Source: Streptomyces sp. S3(2020) (GTDB lineage: Bacteria; Actinomycetota; Actinomycetes; Streptomycetales; Streptomycetaceae). Taken from it: DNA of 64,000 bases. Positions within the stretch are counted from its first letter, which is position 1. Each line of letters starts with the position of its first letter. Under the pieces are notes generated by a model. The model was given only the letters and a program-made list of their open reading frames with translations. It did no database searches and was not told the origin of the DNA. Location of the stretch: assembly GCF_013044505.1 (NCBI RefSeq), contig NZ_JABERD010000021.1, positions 1 to 64,000 on the forward strand. The letters are read 5' to 3'. The position numbers and the translations under genes were made by a program. Of the stretch, positions 25,425 to 34,530 are shown piece by piece.

Positions 25425-26588
25425 ATGAGAATCCTGCACACTTCCGACTGGCATCTCGGCCGGGCGTTCCACCGGGTCAACATGCTCGGGGCGCAGGCCG
25501 AGTTCATCGGTCACCTCGTCACCACCGTGCGCGAGCGCGGGGTGGACGCCGTGGTCGTGTCGGGGGACGTGTACGACCGGGCGGTGCCGCCGCTGGCCGC
25601 GGTGGAGCTCTTCGACGACGCCCTGCACCGGCTGGCCGACCTCGGGGTGCCCACGGTGATGATCTCCGGGAACCATGACTCCGCCCGCCGGCTGGGGGTG
25701 GGAGCCGGCCTCATCGACCGTGCGGGCATCCATCTGCGGACCGAGCCCGCGGCGTGCGGGACACCGTTGGTGCTCGCGGACGCCCACGGCGACGTGGCCT
25801 TCTACGGGCTGCCGTATCTGGAACCGGCGCTGGTGAAGGACGAGTTCGGCGTGGACAAGGCCGGCCACGAGGCGGTGCTCGCCGCCGCCATGGACCGCGT
25901 CCGCGCCGACCTCGCCACGCGCGCGGAGGGAACCCGTTCCGTCGTCCTCGCGCACGCCTTCGTCACCGGAGGCGAGGCCAGCGACAGCGAGCGGGACATC
26001 ACGGTCGGCGGCGTGGCCGCGGTCCCCGCCGGTGTCTTCGACGGCGTCGACTACGCGGCGCTGGGGCATCTGCACGGCAGCCAGACCATCACCGAGCGCG
26101 TGCGCTACTCGGGCTCCCCGCTGCCGTACTCCTTCTCCGAGGCCGACCACCGCAAGAGCATGTGGCTGATCGACCTGGACGCCGGGGGCGCGCTGACCGC
26201 CGAGCGCCTCGACTGCCCGGTGCCCCGCGCGCTGGCCCGCATCCGCGGCACGCTGGAGGACCTGCTCGCCGACCCGGACCTCGCCCGCCACGAGGAGGCG
26301 TGGGTCGAGGCGACCCTCACCGACGCGGTCCGCCCCGCCGACCCCATGGCCCGTCTCACCGAACGCTTCCCGCACACCCTCAGCCTCGCCTTCGACCCCG
26401 AGCGGACCCCGGACGACCCCGACGTGTCCTACGCCCAGCGGCTCGCGGACCGCAGCGACCAGGAGATCGCCGAGGACTTCGTGGCCCATGTGCGCGGCGC
26501 GGGGCCCGACGAAGACGAACAGGGCGTGCTGCGGGACGCGTTCGACGCGGTGCGCGCGGACGAGGCGGTACGGGAGGTGGCGCGGTGA
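25425..26588 (+). CDS. sbcD: Nuclease SbcCD subunit D
   Basis: Mre11-type exo/endonuclease subunit of 387 residues. Phosphoesterase motifs in order: MRILHTSDWHLGR (residue 1), VVVSGDVYDRAVPP, MISGNHDSARRL, LAHAFVTGG and YAALGHLHGSQ, all bearing the metal-binding Asp/His/Asn. ATG 25425 begins exactly at the first motif. With SbcC it opens hairpins and processes broken DNA ends. Followed after 34 bp by sbcC. Confidence 0.95.
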   Translation: MRILHTSDWHLGRAFHRVNMLGAQAEFIGHLVTTVRERGVDAVVVSGDVYDRAVPPLAAVELFDDALHRLADLGVPTVMISGNHDSARRLGVGAGLIDRAGIHLRTEPAACGTPLVLADAHGDVAFYGLPYLEPALVKDEFGVDKAGHEAVLAAAMDRVRADLATRAEGTRSVVLAHAFVTGGEASDSERDITVGGVAAVPAGVFDGVDYAALGHLHGSQTITERVRYSGSPLPYSFSEADHRKSMWLIDLDAGGALTAERLDCPVPRALARIRGTLEDLLADPDLARHEEAWVEATLTDAVRPADPMARLTERFPHTLSLAFDPERTPDDPDVSYAQRLADRSDQEIAEDFVAHVRGAGPDEDEQGVLRDAFDAVRADEAVREVAR

Positions 26589-26622
26589 CGCCGCGCGCGA
26601 CGAGGACAGGGGAGGGCGCCCG

Positions 26623-29619
26623 GTGAGGCTGCACCGTCTCGACATCACCGCGTTCGGGCCCTTCGGCGGCTCCCAGAGCGTCGACTTCGACGAACTGTCG
26701 GCCGCCGGACTCTTCCTCCTGCACGGACCGACCGGCGCGGGCAAGACCTCCGTCCTGGACGCCGTCTGCTACGCGCTCTACGGCGCCGTTCCCGGTGCTC
26801 GGCAGAGCGGCCAGGGGATGACCCTGCGCAGTGACCATGCCGCTGCCGAGACCCGTACCGAGGTCCGTCTCGAACTGACCATCGCGGAACGCCGGTTGGA
26901 GATCACCCGGCAGCCGCCCTGGGAGCGTCCCAAGAAGAAGGGGCGGCCTGGGACCACGGTCGACAAGGCCCAGAGCTGGCTGCGCGAGTACGACGCCCGG
27001 GCCGGTACCTGGAAGGACCTCAGCCGTTCCCACCAGGAGATCGGCGAGGAGATCACCCAGCTGCTCGGCATGAGCCGCGAACAGTTCTGCCAGGTCGTGC
27101 TGTTGCCCCAGGGCGACTTCGCCCGCTTCCTGCGCGCCGACGCCGAGGCGCGTGGCCGCCTCCTCGGCCGGCTCTTCGACACCCACCGTTTCGCCGAGGT
27201 CGAGAAGCGCCTCGCCGAACGCCGCCGCGCCACCGAGACCCAGGTACGCGACGGCGACACCGAACTCCTCGCCGACGCCCACCGTATGCAGCAGGCGGCC
27301 GGCGACGCGATGGAACTGCCGGACACGGCACCGGGAGAGCCGGGCCTCGCCGAAGCCGTACTGTGCGCCGCGGCCGTCGCCCGCAGTACCGCCCGCGAGC
27401 AACTCGGCATCGCCCGCGGCCGGCTCACCGCCGCCGAGTCGGGGCAGGCCGGCGCCGAGCGCGCCCTGGCCGACGTACGCGAACTGGCCCGGCTCCAGCA
27501 GCGGTTCACCCAGGCGCGGGAGCGGGCCACCCTGATGGAGGAGCGCTCCGACAACTACCGGCAGGCGCTCGTACGGATGGAGCGGGCGCGCAAGGCGGAA
27601 GCCGTGAAGCCCGCGCTGGACTTGCGGGAGGCCGCCGACGCCGAGCACCGTCGGGCGGGCGCCGCCCAGGCACACGCGCGTGGTCTGTTGCCGGACACCT
27701 TCACGGACGCCGGTGCGTCCGGGCTCGCGTCCGCCGCCCGGCGGGCCGCGGAGGAGCTGGGCGGGCTGGAGTCGGCGCGCCGGGGTGAGCAGCGGCTGGC
27801 CGAACTCGTCGCCGAGCGGGAAGGGCTGGACCGTCAGGAGCGTGCGGACGAGGACGTTCTCCAGGACGCGGCGGCCTGGCTCGCCGGGTGGGAGACGATC
27901 CGCGCCGGGTTCCAGGCCCGGATCGACTCCGCGCAGGAGGCCGCGACGAGGGCCGAGCAGCTCGGCGTGCAGCGCGAGCCCGCGCAGAAGCGGCTGAACG
28001 CGGCCCGGATGCGGGACCAGTTGGCCGGCGACACGGACACGATCGCCGAGCGCGTCCGCCAGGCCCAGGAGGACGCGCTCGCGGCCAAGGCGCACTGGCT
28101 CGACGTCAGGGAACAGCGCCTGAACGGCATCGCCGCCGAGCTCGCCGCGCGGCTCGCGGACGGTGAGCCCTGTGCCGTCTGCGGTTCGCCCGACCACCCG
28201 GCCCCGGCCCGCAAGGACGCCGGGCACGTGGACCGGGAGGCCGAGGAGCGCGCGCTGGCCGCCTACCAGCAGGCGGACGAACGGCACGTCGAGCAGGAAC
28301 GGCGCCTGGGCACCGTACGGGAGGCGCTGGCCGCCGCCACGGCAGAGGCGGGGGACACCCCCACCGGGCAACTCGCCTCGGCGTTCGAGGAGTTGGAGCG
28401 GCTGTACGCCCAGGCCCACCGGGACGCCTCGGACCTGCACCCCGCGCGCGAGGAACTCCGCCGTGCCGAGGCCGAGCACGAGCAGCGGGCCACCGCACGG
28501 CAGCAGGCCGAGGTCCGGGCGGCCTCCCGGGTGGGGCACCGGGAGCGGCTTGACCAGGAACGGGCCCTGCTGGAGGGGGAGTTGACCCAGGCGCGGGGCC
28601 CCGCCGACAGCGTGGCCGCACGGGCCGCCCAGCTGGAGCGGCAGACCGCGCTGCTCACCGACGCCGCCGACGCCGCGCGCGCCGCCGAGGACTCCGCCCA
28701 GCGGCTCAAGGACGCCGACGCCCGACTCGCGGACGCCGCGTTCCGGGCCGGCTTCGACACCCCGCAGGCGGCGGCCGACGCCCTCCTCGACGACGCGGCC
28801 CACCGTGACCTCCAACGGCGGCTGGACGCCTGGCAGTCCGAGGAGGCCGCCGTGCGGGCCGTCCTCGCGGAGCCCGAGACCGCGGACGCCGCCCGGCAAC
28901 CGGCCGCCGACCTCGCGACGGTGGAGCGGGGAGCGGCCCTCGCGGGCCAGGGGGTGCGCGACGCCGCCTCCGCGCGCGACGCGGCGGCCCGGCGCTGCAC
29001 CGACCTCGACCGGCTCTCCACGCGCGCGGCCGGCTCCGTACGACGGCTCGCCCCGCTGCGCGAGGAGTACGACCGCGTGGCCCGCCTCGCCTCCCTCGCC
29101 GCGGGCACTTCGGCGGACAACGAGCGCAAGATGCGCCTGGAGTCGTACGTCCTGGCGGCCCGCCTGGAACAGGTCGCCGCCGCCGCGACCGTCCGGCTGT
29201 TGCGGATGTCCTCCGGCCGCTACACCCTCGTCCACTCCGACGACCGGGCGGGGCGCGGCCGCAGCGGGCTCGGGCTGCATGTCGTCGACGCCTGGACCGG
29301 CCGTGAGCGGGACACCGCGACGCTGTCCGGCGGCGAGACGTTCTTCGCCTCGCTCGCCCTCGCCCTCGGGCTCGCGGACGTCGTCACCGACGAGGCCGGC
29401 GGGGTCCGCCTGGACACCCTCTTCATCGACGAGGGCTTCGGCAGCCTCGACGACCAGACCCTCGACGAGGTCCTCGACGTCCTCGACTCCCTGCGCGAGC
29501 GGGACCGCAGCGTCGGCATCGTGAGCCATGTCGCGGACCTGCGGCGCCGTATCCACGCGCAGTTGGAGGTCGTGAAGGGCCGGGCCGGGTCGGCGCTGCG
29601 GCAGCGCGGCACGGAGTGA
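26623..29619 (+). CDS. sbcC: Nuclease SbcCD subunit C (Rad50-like ATPase)
   Basis: A 998-residue SMC-like protein. Walker A GPTGAGKTS at 35-43, Q-loop region QVVLLPQGDFARFLRA, long heptad-rich coiled coils on both sides of a zinc hook (C517 and C520 in PCAVCGSP), then signature LSGGETFFASLALALGLADVV and Walker B LFIDEGFGSLDDQTLDEVLDVL. GTG 26623 is preceded by GGGGAGGG, and MRLH-type N-termini are usual for the family. Forms the ATP-driven clamp of the SbcCD nuclease. Its stop is one base from the stop of the convergent AsnC gene. Confidence 0.95.
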   Translation: MRLHRLDITAFGPFGGSQSVDFDELSAAGLFLLHGPTGAGKTSVLDAVCYALYGAVPGARQSGQGMTLRSDHAAAETRTEVRLELTIAERRLEITRQPPWERPKKKGRPGTTVDKAQSWLREYDARAGTWKDLSRSHQEIGEEITQLLGMSREQFCQVVLLPQGDFARFLRADAEARGRLLGRLFDTHRFAEVEKRLAERRRATETQVRDGDTELLADAHRMQQAAGDAMELPDTAPGEPGLAEAVLCAAAVARSTAREQLGIARGRLTAAESGQAGAERALADVRELARLQQRFTQARERATLMEERSDNYRQALVRMERARKAEAVKPALDLREAADAEHRRAGAAQAHARGLLPDTFTDAGASGLASAARRAAEELGGLESARRGEQRLAELVAEREGLDRQERADEDVLQDAAAWLAGWETIRAGFQARIDSAQEAATRAEQLGVQREPAQKRLNAARMRDQLAGDTDTIAERVRQAQEDALAAKAHWLDVREQRLNGIAAELAARLADGEPCAVCGSPDHPAPARKDAGHVDREAEERALAAYQQADERHVEQERRLGTVREALAAATAEAGDTPTGQLASAFEELERLYAQAHRDASDLHPAREELRRAEAEHEQRATARQQAEVRAASRVGHRERLDQERALLEGELTQARGPADSVAARAAQLERQTALLTDAADAARAAEDSAQRLKDADARLADAAFRAGFDTPQAAADALLDDAAHRDLQRRLDAWQSEEAAVRAVLAEPETADAARQPAADLATVERGAALAGQGVRDAASARDAAARRCTDLDRLSTRAAGSVRRLAPLREEYDRVARLASLAAGTSADNERKMRLESYVLAARLEQVAAAATVRLLRMSSGRYTLVHSDDRAGRGRSGLGLHVVDAWTGRERDTATLSGGETFFASLALALGLADVVTDEAGGVRLDTLFIDEGFGSLDDQTLDEVLDVLDSLRERDRSVGIVSHVADLRRRIHAQLEVVKGRAGSALRQRGTE

Positions 29620-29620
29620 G

Positions 29621-30067
29621 TCAGCGGCCCAGCGGGCGGCGGGGGAGCGGCGAGGAGTACACGACGCTCGTGGTCACCGAGCCCAGCGAGCCGATCTTGC
29701 CCGACACCTCCTCCAGGTGCCGCATCGAGCGGGCGGCGACCTTGATGACGAAGCAGTCGTCGCCCGTGACGTGGTGCGCCTCCAGGATCTCAGGGGTCAC
29801 CTCCACGAGGTCGTGGAACGGCTTGTAGTTGCCGTTCGGGTACCGCAGCCGTACGAACGCCAGGATCGGCAGCCCCAGCCGGTCCGGGTCGACCACCGCG
29901 GAGTACCCCTGGATCACCCCCGCCTCCTCCAGGCGGCGTACCCGCTCGGTCACCGCGCTCGGGGACATGGAGACGGCCCGGGCGAGCTCGGCGAAGCTGG
30001 CCCGGCCCTCCCGCTGGAGGACATCGAGAATGCGCCAGTCGGTGGCGTCCGGGGAAAACGCGGTCAT
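29621..30067 (-). CDS. Lrp/AsnC-family regulator
   Basis: A 148-residue protein with HTH DWRILDVLQREGRASFAELARAVSMSPSAVTERVRRLEEAGVI and RAM domain EAHHVTGDDCFVIKVAARSMRHLEEVSGKIG. Normal length. Divergent from a rhodanese gene 135 bp away, which is the probable target. Confidence 0.9.
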   Translation of the reverse strand: MTAFSPDATDWRILDVLQREGRASFAELARAVSMSPSAVTERVRRLEEAGVIQGYSAVVDPDRLGLPILAFVRLRYPNGNYKPFHDLVEVTPEILEAHHVTGDDCFVIKVAARSMRHLEEVSGKIGSLGSVTTSVVYSSPLPRRPLGR

Positions 30068-30125
30068 ACACGAGAGATAGCAGGGGATTCACCGGCCGAT
30101 CAAGCCGAAGGCCGGGGATCGACAC

Positions 30126-30154
30126 TTCTGAATCATGATCATCGGCCATAGATT
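30126..30154 (+). promoter_or_regulatory. Possible promoter of the rhodanese gene
   Basis: TTCTGA and TAGATT are 17 bp apart, about 50 bp before the rhodanese start. The spacer holds overlapping palindromes (ATCATGAT, ATGATCAT) that could be part of the divergent Lrp site. The -35 is weak. Confidence 0.3.
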
Positions 30155-30202
30155 TCTGGTCGTGGCGATACGCCGCGAGAACCGCCAGGGAAAGGCCAGA
30201 GC

Positions 30203-30685
30203 ATGAGCACCAGCACCGCCGTCGTCAACCCCGTCCTGCGTGTCGCCCCCGCGGCTCCGGCCGAGGCCGCCGCCTACTTCCGTGCGAGCCTCGTCTTCCA
30301 CGCCGACGTGTCCGACGTCGCCGCCGCCCTCGCCGCCGAAGGCGACCCCGGCTTCGTCGTCCTCGACTCCCGCTCCACCGAGGCCTGGGACCAGGGCCAC
30401 ATCCCGGGCGCCGTCCACCTGCCGACCGCGCTCGTCGCCGAGCAGGCCGAGCAACTCCTCGACAGGAACGTGCCGGTCGTGACGTACTGCTGGGGCCCCG
30501 GCTGCAACGGCGCCACCCGCTCGGCCCTCGCTCTCGCCGAACTCGGCTACCAGGTCAAGGAGATGCTCGGGGGCTTCGAGTACTGGGCGCGCGAGGGCTT
30601 CGGGTTCGAGACCTGGGAGGGCACGGAGCGCCGGGACGCGGACCCGCTCACGGCGCCGGTGGGTGCGGAGAACTGCGGGTGCTGA
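30203..30685 (+). CDS. Rhodanese-like domain protein
   Basis: A 160-residue single rhodanese domain: FVVLDSRSTEAWDQGHIPGAVHLP, active-site loop VVTYCWGPGCNGATRSALALAELGY with the catalytic Cys, and MLGGFEYWAREGF. The loop is extended (CWGPGCNGATR) and has a second Cys, unlike the plain CxxGxR of thiosulfate sulfurtransferases. It ends in NCGC. Presumed sulfur transfer, with the acceptor unknown. Divergent from an AsnC regulator. Confidence 0.88.
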   Translation: MSTSTAVVNPVLRVAPAAPAEAAAYFRASLVFHADVSDVAAALAAEGDPGFVVLDSRSTEAWDQGHIPGAVHLPTALVAEQAEQLLDRNVPVVTYCWGPGCNGATRSALALAELGYQVKEMLGGFEYWAREGFGFETWEGTERRDADPLTAPVGAENCGC

Positions 30686-30849
30686 GTCTGGCGTTGCGTC
30701 GCAGGGCCATGTTGGTGAACCTGGCGTTACGCCGTGGAGTGGTGCGGTTGAACCGGGCCGTCCGCGCACGGGCACGGTAGCTGAATCCAGTGTTCCGCTT
30801 TTTGGTATCCGCCGACGCGCGCTGTCATGCACGCGGTAGATTCCGCGCC

Positions 30850-31368
30850 ATGGTGCGATACGCGGAGCCGGGCGCGGCGGAGTGGGTCGAGTCCGGCGGC
30901 GGGCCGCTGATAGCGGTGCCCGAGACGGTGCTTCCGTTCTGGGCGGGGGCCGACGGCGACGAACTGGCCTCGGACTACGACCGGGCCTGCGAGGTGGACG
31001 GATACGTCGGGCTGCTGCCCGTCGGGGACAGCGCGGCGCTCGTGCTCGGCGACGAGCCCGCCTCCACCACGTATCTGCCGGACCACGGCATCTTCGTGCG
31101 GTGGTCCGCGGGGGAGTCCGAGGAACTGCTGCTGGCCGAGGTGCCGGCGGCGCTCGACACCGCCGTGTGGGGGCCCGAGGTGGCCTGGAACGTGCCGGGA
31201 CCCGTGCTGCTGTTCGACGCCGCCTGGCCCGGCAACGACACCCTGCGCACCGACCATGTGTGGATCGCGCTGGACCCCGGCCGCTACGCGGTGCGCGCGG
31301 CGCAGGTGCGGCCCGGTCCGGAGACCTGGCTGGGACTCGTACAACTCAGGCCCCTGGCGCACGGATAA
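30850..31368 (+). CDS. Imm21-like immunity-family protein
   Basis: A 172-residue acidic, Trp-rich protein. The N-terminal AAEWVESGGGPLIAVPETVLPFWAGADGD and the following ALVLGDEPASTTYLPDHGIFVRW fit the Imm21 family, named from polymorphic toxin systems. ATG 30850 is used; the open frame further upstream has no similarity. No toxin gene is adjacent, so it may be an orphan or have another role. Confidence 0.72.
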   Translation: MVRYAEPGAAEWVESGGGPLIAVPETVLPFWAGADGDELASDYDRACEVDGYVGLLPVGDSAALVLGDEPASTTYLPDHGIFVRWSAGESEELLLAEVPAALDTAVWGPEVAWNVPGPVLLFDAAWPGNDTLRTDHVWIALDPGRYAVRAAQVRPGPETWLGLVQLRPLAHG

Positions 31369-31409
31369 CCACGTGCGCCGCAGGGGCGCCCTGACCATCA
31401 TGGGCGTCC

Positions 31410-32243
31410 ATGCCACGACTCCCGCACCCCGCCCCCGAAGACCTCCGCCGCGACCCCCTGCCCCTGCGAGGACGCACCGCCCTGGTCACCGGCGCCAGCA
31501 GACGCGGCGGCATCGGGCACGCGGTCGCCCGACGGCTGGCCGCGTACGGCGCGAGCGTCTATCTGCACCACCATGTGCCGCACGACGCCGCCCAGCCGTG
31601 GGGCGCCGACCGCCCCGAGGACGTCCTCGCCTCCGTCCGCGCCGCACTCGCCGATCCGCGGTCCCGCATCGAAGCGGGCCCCGGTGACCTGACCGACCCG
31701 GGCGCACCCGCCGAACTGATCGGCACCGCCGCCGCCGCGCTCGGCGGCCCCCTCGACATCCTGGTCGCCAACCACGCCCTCAGCGGCAGCGACGGCACCC
31801 TCGACGAGATCGACGCGGCCATGCTCGACGCGCACTGGGCGGTCGACACCCGCTCGGTGCTGCTGCTCGTGCAGGCCTACGCCCGGCACCGCCCGGACAC
31901 GCCGGGCGGCCGGATCGTGATGATGACCTCCGGCCAGGACATCGCCGGCGGCATGCCCGGCGAGATCGCCTACGCCCTCCAGAAGGGCGCCCTGGCCTCC
32001 GTCACCCGCTCGCTGTCGACGACACTCGCCGAGCGGGCGATCACGGTGAACACCGTCAACCCCGGCCCCGTGGACACGGATTACCTGACCGGCGAGGCCT
32101 ACGAGGCCGTCGCGGCCCGCTTCCCCGCCGGCCGCTGGGGCATGCCGGACGACCCGGCCCGCCTCATCGCCTGGCTGGCGACGGACGAGGCGGGCTGGGT
32201 CACCGGACAGGTGATCGACTCGGAGGGCGGGTTCCGCCGCTGA
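31410..32243 (+). CDS. Short-chain dehydrogenase/reductase
   Basis: A 277-residue Rossmann oxidoreductase. The NAD(P)-binding motif TALVTGASRRGGIGHAVARRL is near residue 23, NNAG-equivalent is LVANHAL, catalytic Tyr-x3-Lys is YALQK, and NPGPVDTDYL follows. The adjacent GQDIAGGMPGEI contains no clear catalytic Ser at the usual place except in MMTSGQD. Substrate unknown. Confidence 0.88.
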   Translation: MPRLPHPAPEDLRRDPLPLRGRTALVTGASRRGGIGHAVARRLAAYGASVYLHHHVPHDAAQPWGADRPEDVLASVRAALADPRSRIEAGPGDLTDPGAPAELIGTAAAALGGPLDILVANHALSGSDGTLDEIDAAMLDAHWAVDTRSVLLLVQAYARHRPDTPGGRIVMMTSGQDIAGGMPGEIAYALQKGALASVTRSLSTTLAERAITVNTVNPGPVDTDYLTGEAYEAVAARFPAGRWGMPDDPARLIAWLATDEAGWVTGQVIDSEGGFRR

Positions 32244-32256
32244 ACCCGCTGCCGGG

Positions 32257-33945
32257 TCAGAGCGCGGAGAGTTCGTCCACCAGGTCGTCCAGACCGAGTG
32301 ACCCCTGCGAGAGGGCCGCCATGTGCCACGCCTTGAGGTCGAAGGCGTCGCCGTGGCGGCTCCGCGCGTTCTCCCGGCCCAGCAGCCAGGCCCGCTCGCC
32401 CAGCTTGTAGCCGATCGCCTGCCCCGGGATCGTCAGATAGCGGGTCAGCTCGCTCTCCACGAAGTCCGCCGTTCGGCTGCTGTGCGCCCCGAAGAACTCC
32501 TGCGCCAGGTCCGGCGTCCACCGCTCGCCCGGACGGAACGGCGAGTCGGCCGGGATCTCCAGCTCCAGATGCATGCCGATGTCCACGATGACCCGCGCGG
32601 CCCGCATCATCTGCGCGTCGAGATAGCCCAGCCGCTGCTCCGCGTCCGTGAGGAACCCGAGCTCGTCCATCAGCCGCTCCGCGTACAGCGCCCAGCCCTC
32701 GGCGTTGGCGCTGACGATGCCGACCGTGGCCTGGTAGCGGGAGAGGCTGTCGGCGACGTGCACCCACTGCGCGAGCTGGAGGTGATGGCCCGGGACACCC
32801 TCGTGGTACCAGGTCGACACCAGGTCGTACGCCGGGAAGCGGGTCTGGCCCATCGTCGGCAGCCAGGTGCGGCCCGGGCGGGAGAAGTCCTCCGACGGCG
32901 GCGTGTAGTACGGGGCCGCGGCGCCGCCGGGCGGGGCGATGCAGGACTCCACCTTCCGCACCCGCTCGGCGAGTTCGAAGTGGGTGCCGTCCAACGACTC
33001 CATCGCCTGGGACATCAGACCCTGGAGCCAGTCCCGGACCTCGTCGACACCCTCGATGTGCTTGCCGTGCTCGTCGAGGTGCGCGAGCGCCACCCAGGGC
33101 GTCCCGGCGCCGGGAAGGATCTTCTCGGCCTCCTTCTTCATCTCGGCGAGCAGCCGATGGTACTCGGACCAGCCGTACGCGTACGCCTCGTCCAGGTCGA
33201 GGTCCGTGCCGTTGAAGTAGCGCGACCAGTGGGCGTAGCGCTCACGGCCCACCGTGTCCGGCGCGCCCTCGATCGCCGGCGCGTACACGTCCCGCATCCA
33301 GTCCCGCAGCTCGGCGACCGACGCGGTCGCGGCACGGGCGGCCTCCTCCAGCTCGGCGCGCAGCGCCTGGGGACCGTCCGCCGCGAAGTCCTCGAACCAG
33401 CCGCGGCCCTCACCCGTGTCCGCCCACTCGGTGAGCTGCTCGACGAAGGTGGCCGTGGGGCGCGGGGACGCGTACAGCTTGCGGTCCAGACCGAGCGCGA
33501 GGGACTCCCGGTACCCGGCGTACGCGTCCGGCACGGCCCGCAGCCGCTCGGCGATCGCCGACCAGTCCTCGTCCGTTTCCTGAGGTGTCACGGTGAACAC
33601 CTCGCGCACCGAGTGCGCCGCCGTCGCCATGTTGCCGACCGAACGCAGGCCCTCGTCCGCCTCGTGCACCGCGAGCTCCGCGGTGAGCCGCTCGCGCAGC
33701 AGCCGGGCGCAGCGCCGCTCGATGTCGCTGTCCGCACCGGGCTGCCGCTCGGCCTCGGCGAGCCGGGCGAGCGTGGCCCGCTGCAACTCCGCGAGCGCCT
33801 CCTGGCCCGCCGGCGAGGTGTCGGGCAGCCTGCTCGAACTCTCCTTCACGCCGAGGTACGTACCGGTGATCGGATCGAGGGCGATCAGGTCGTCGACGTA
33901 GGCGTCGGCGACCTCGCGGGGCAGCGGGCTCTTGGTCTCTGACAT
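32257..33945 (-). CDS. DUF885 metallopeptidase-like protein
   Basis: A protein of about 562 residues. The conserved block TWYHEGVPGHHLQLAQW contains the HExxxxH-type metal site, with NAEGWALYAERLMDELGF further on supplying a second Glu, both typical of DUF885 proteins related to zinc carboxypeptidases. Cytosolic; no signal peptide. ATG 33945 (MSETKS) has TGAGGA upstream; ATG 33960 is an alternative without such a site. Convergent with the SDR gene. Confidence 0.85.
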   Translation of the reverse strand: MSETKSPLPREVADAYVDDLIALDPITGTYLGVKESSSRLPDTSPAGQEALAELQRATLARLAEAERQPGADSDIERRCARLLRERLTAELAVHEADEGLRSVGNMATAAHSVREVFTVTPQETDEDWSAIAERLRAVPDAYAGYRESLALGLDRKLYASPRPTATFVEQLTEWADTGEGRGWFEDFAADGPQALRAELEEAARAATASVAELRDWMRDVYAPAIEGAPDTVGRERYAHWSRYFNGTDLDLDEAYAYGWSEYHRLLAEMKKEAEKILPGAGTPWVALAHLDEHGKHIEGVDEVRDWLQGLMSQAMESLDGTHFELAERVRKVESCIAPPGGAAAPYYTPPSEDFSRPGRTWLPTMGQTRFPAYDLVSTWYHEGVPGHHLQLAQWVHVADSLSRYQATVGIVSANAEGWALYAERLMDELGFLTDAEQRLGYLDAQMMRAARVIVDIGMHLELEIPADSPFRPGERWTPDLAQEFFGAHSSRTADFVESELTRYLTIPGQAIGYKLGERAWLLGRENARSRHGDAFDLKAWHMAALSQGSLGLDDLVDELSAL

Positions 33946-33978
33946 GCGGTCCATCCTCATACGGGGGGCCGCCGCACG

Positions 33979-34470
33979 TCACGCGGATTGAGCCGAGGGC
34001 GTAGGCGGCAGCAGCGGTCCGCAGTCCCACTGCTGGAAGATCAACCGCGTCTCCACCCGGGCCACCTCACGATGCGCGGTGAACCCGTCCAGGACCAGCC
34101 GCTGCAGATCCGTCATGTCCGCGACCGCGACATGGACCAGATAGTCGTCCGGCCCGGTCAGATGGAACACGGTCCGCGACTCCGGAAGCGCCCGGATGCG
34201 CTCCACGAACGGCCCCACCAACTCCCGCCGATGCGGCCTGACCTGCACGGACAGCAGTGCTTCGAGGCCGCGCCCCAGCTTCGCGGGATCCAGCCGCAGC
34301 TGATGGCCGAGGATCACCCCGGCGCGCCGCAGCCGCGTCACCCGGTCCAGACAGGTCGACGCCGCGACCCCCACCTGGGCGGCGAGGTCGCGATAGGTGG
34401 TCCGGGCGTCGTTCTGCAACAGCCGCAGAAGATGAAGGTCCACCGGATCCAGTACGACAGATTCGGCCAT
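33979..34470 (-). CDS. Lrp/AsnC-family regulator
   Basis: A 163-residue protein with HTH DPVDLHLLRLLQNDARTTYRDLAAQVGVAASTCLDRVTRLRRAGVILGH and a RAM domain (SRTVFHLTGPDDYLVHVAVADMTDLQRLVLDG). ATG 34470 starts the domain. It is divergent from a trans-sulfuration-type enzyme gene with a 60-bp gap, a pairing that suggests control of sulfur amino-acid degradation. Confidence 0.9.
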   Translation of the reverse strand: MAESVVLDPVDLHLLRLLQNDARTTYRDLAAQVGVAASTCLDRVTRLRRAGVILGHQLRLDPAKLGRGLEALLSVQVRPHRRELVGPFVERIRALPESRTVFHLTGPDDYLVHVAVADMTDLQRLVLDGFTAHREVARVETRLIFQQWDCGPLLPPTPSAQSA

Positions 34471-34530
34471 CAACCGAACGTAGCACGGTGTACGAACCCC
34501 GTACTCCGGTCGGTGTTCAATCTTGCCCGC

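Noticed and set aside
26380..29556. A very long minus-strand open frame (over 1000 codons) opposite sbcC
   Set aside because: High-GC codon bias leaves the antisense frame open. The plus strand encodes an unmistakable SbcC, and the minus frame shows no domain and has low-complexity composition.
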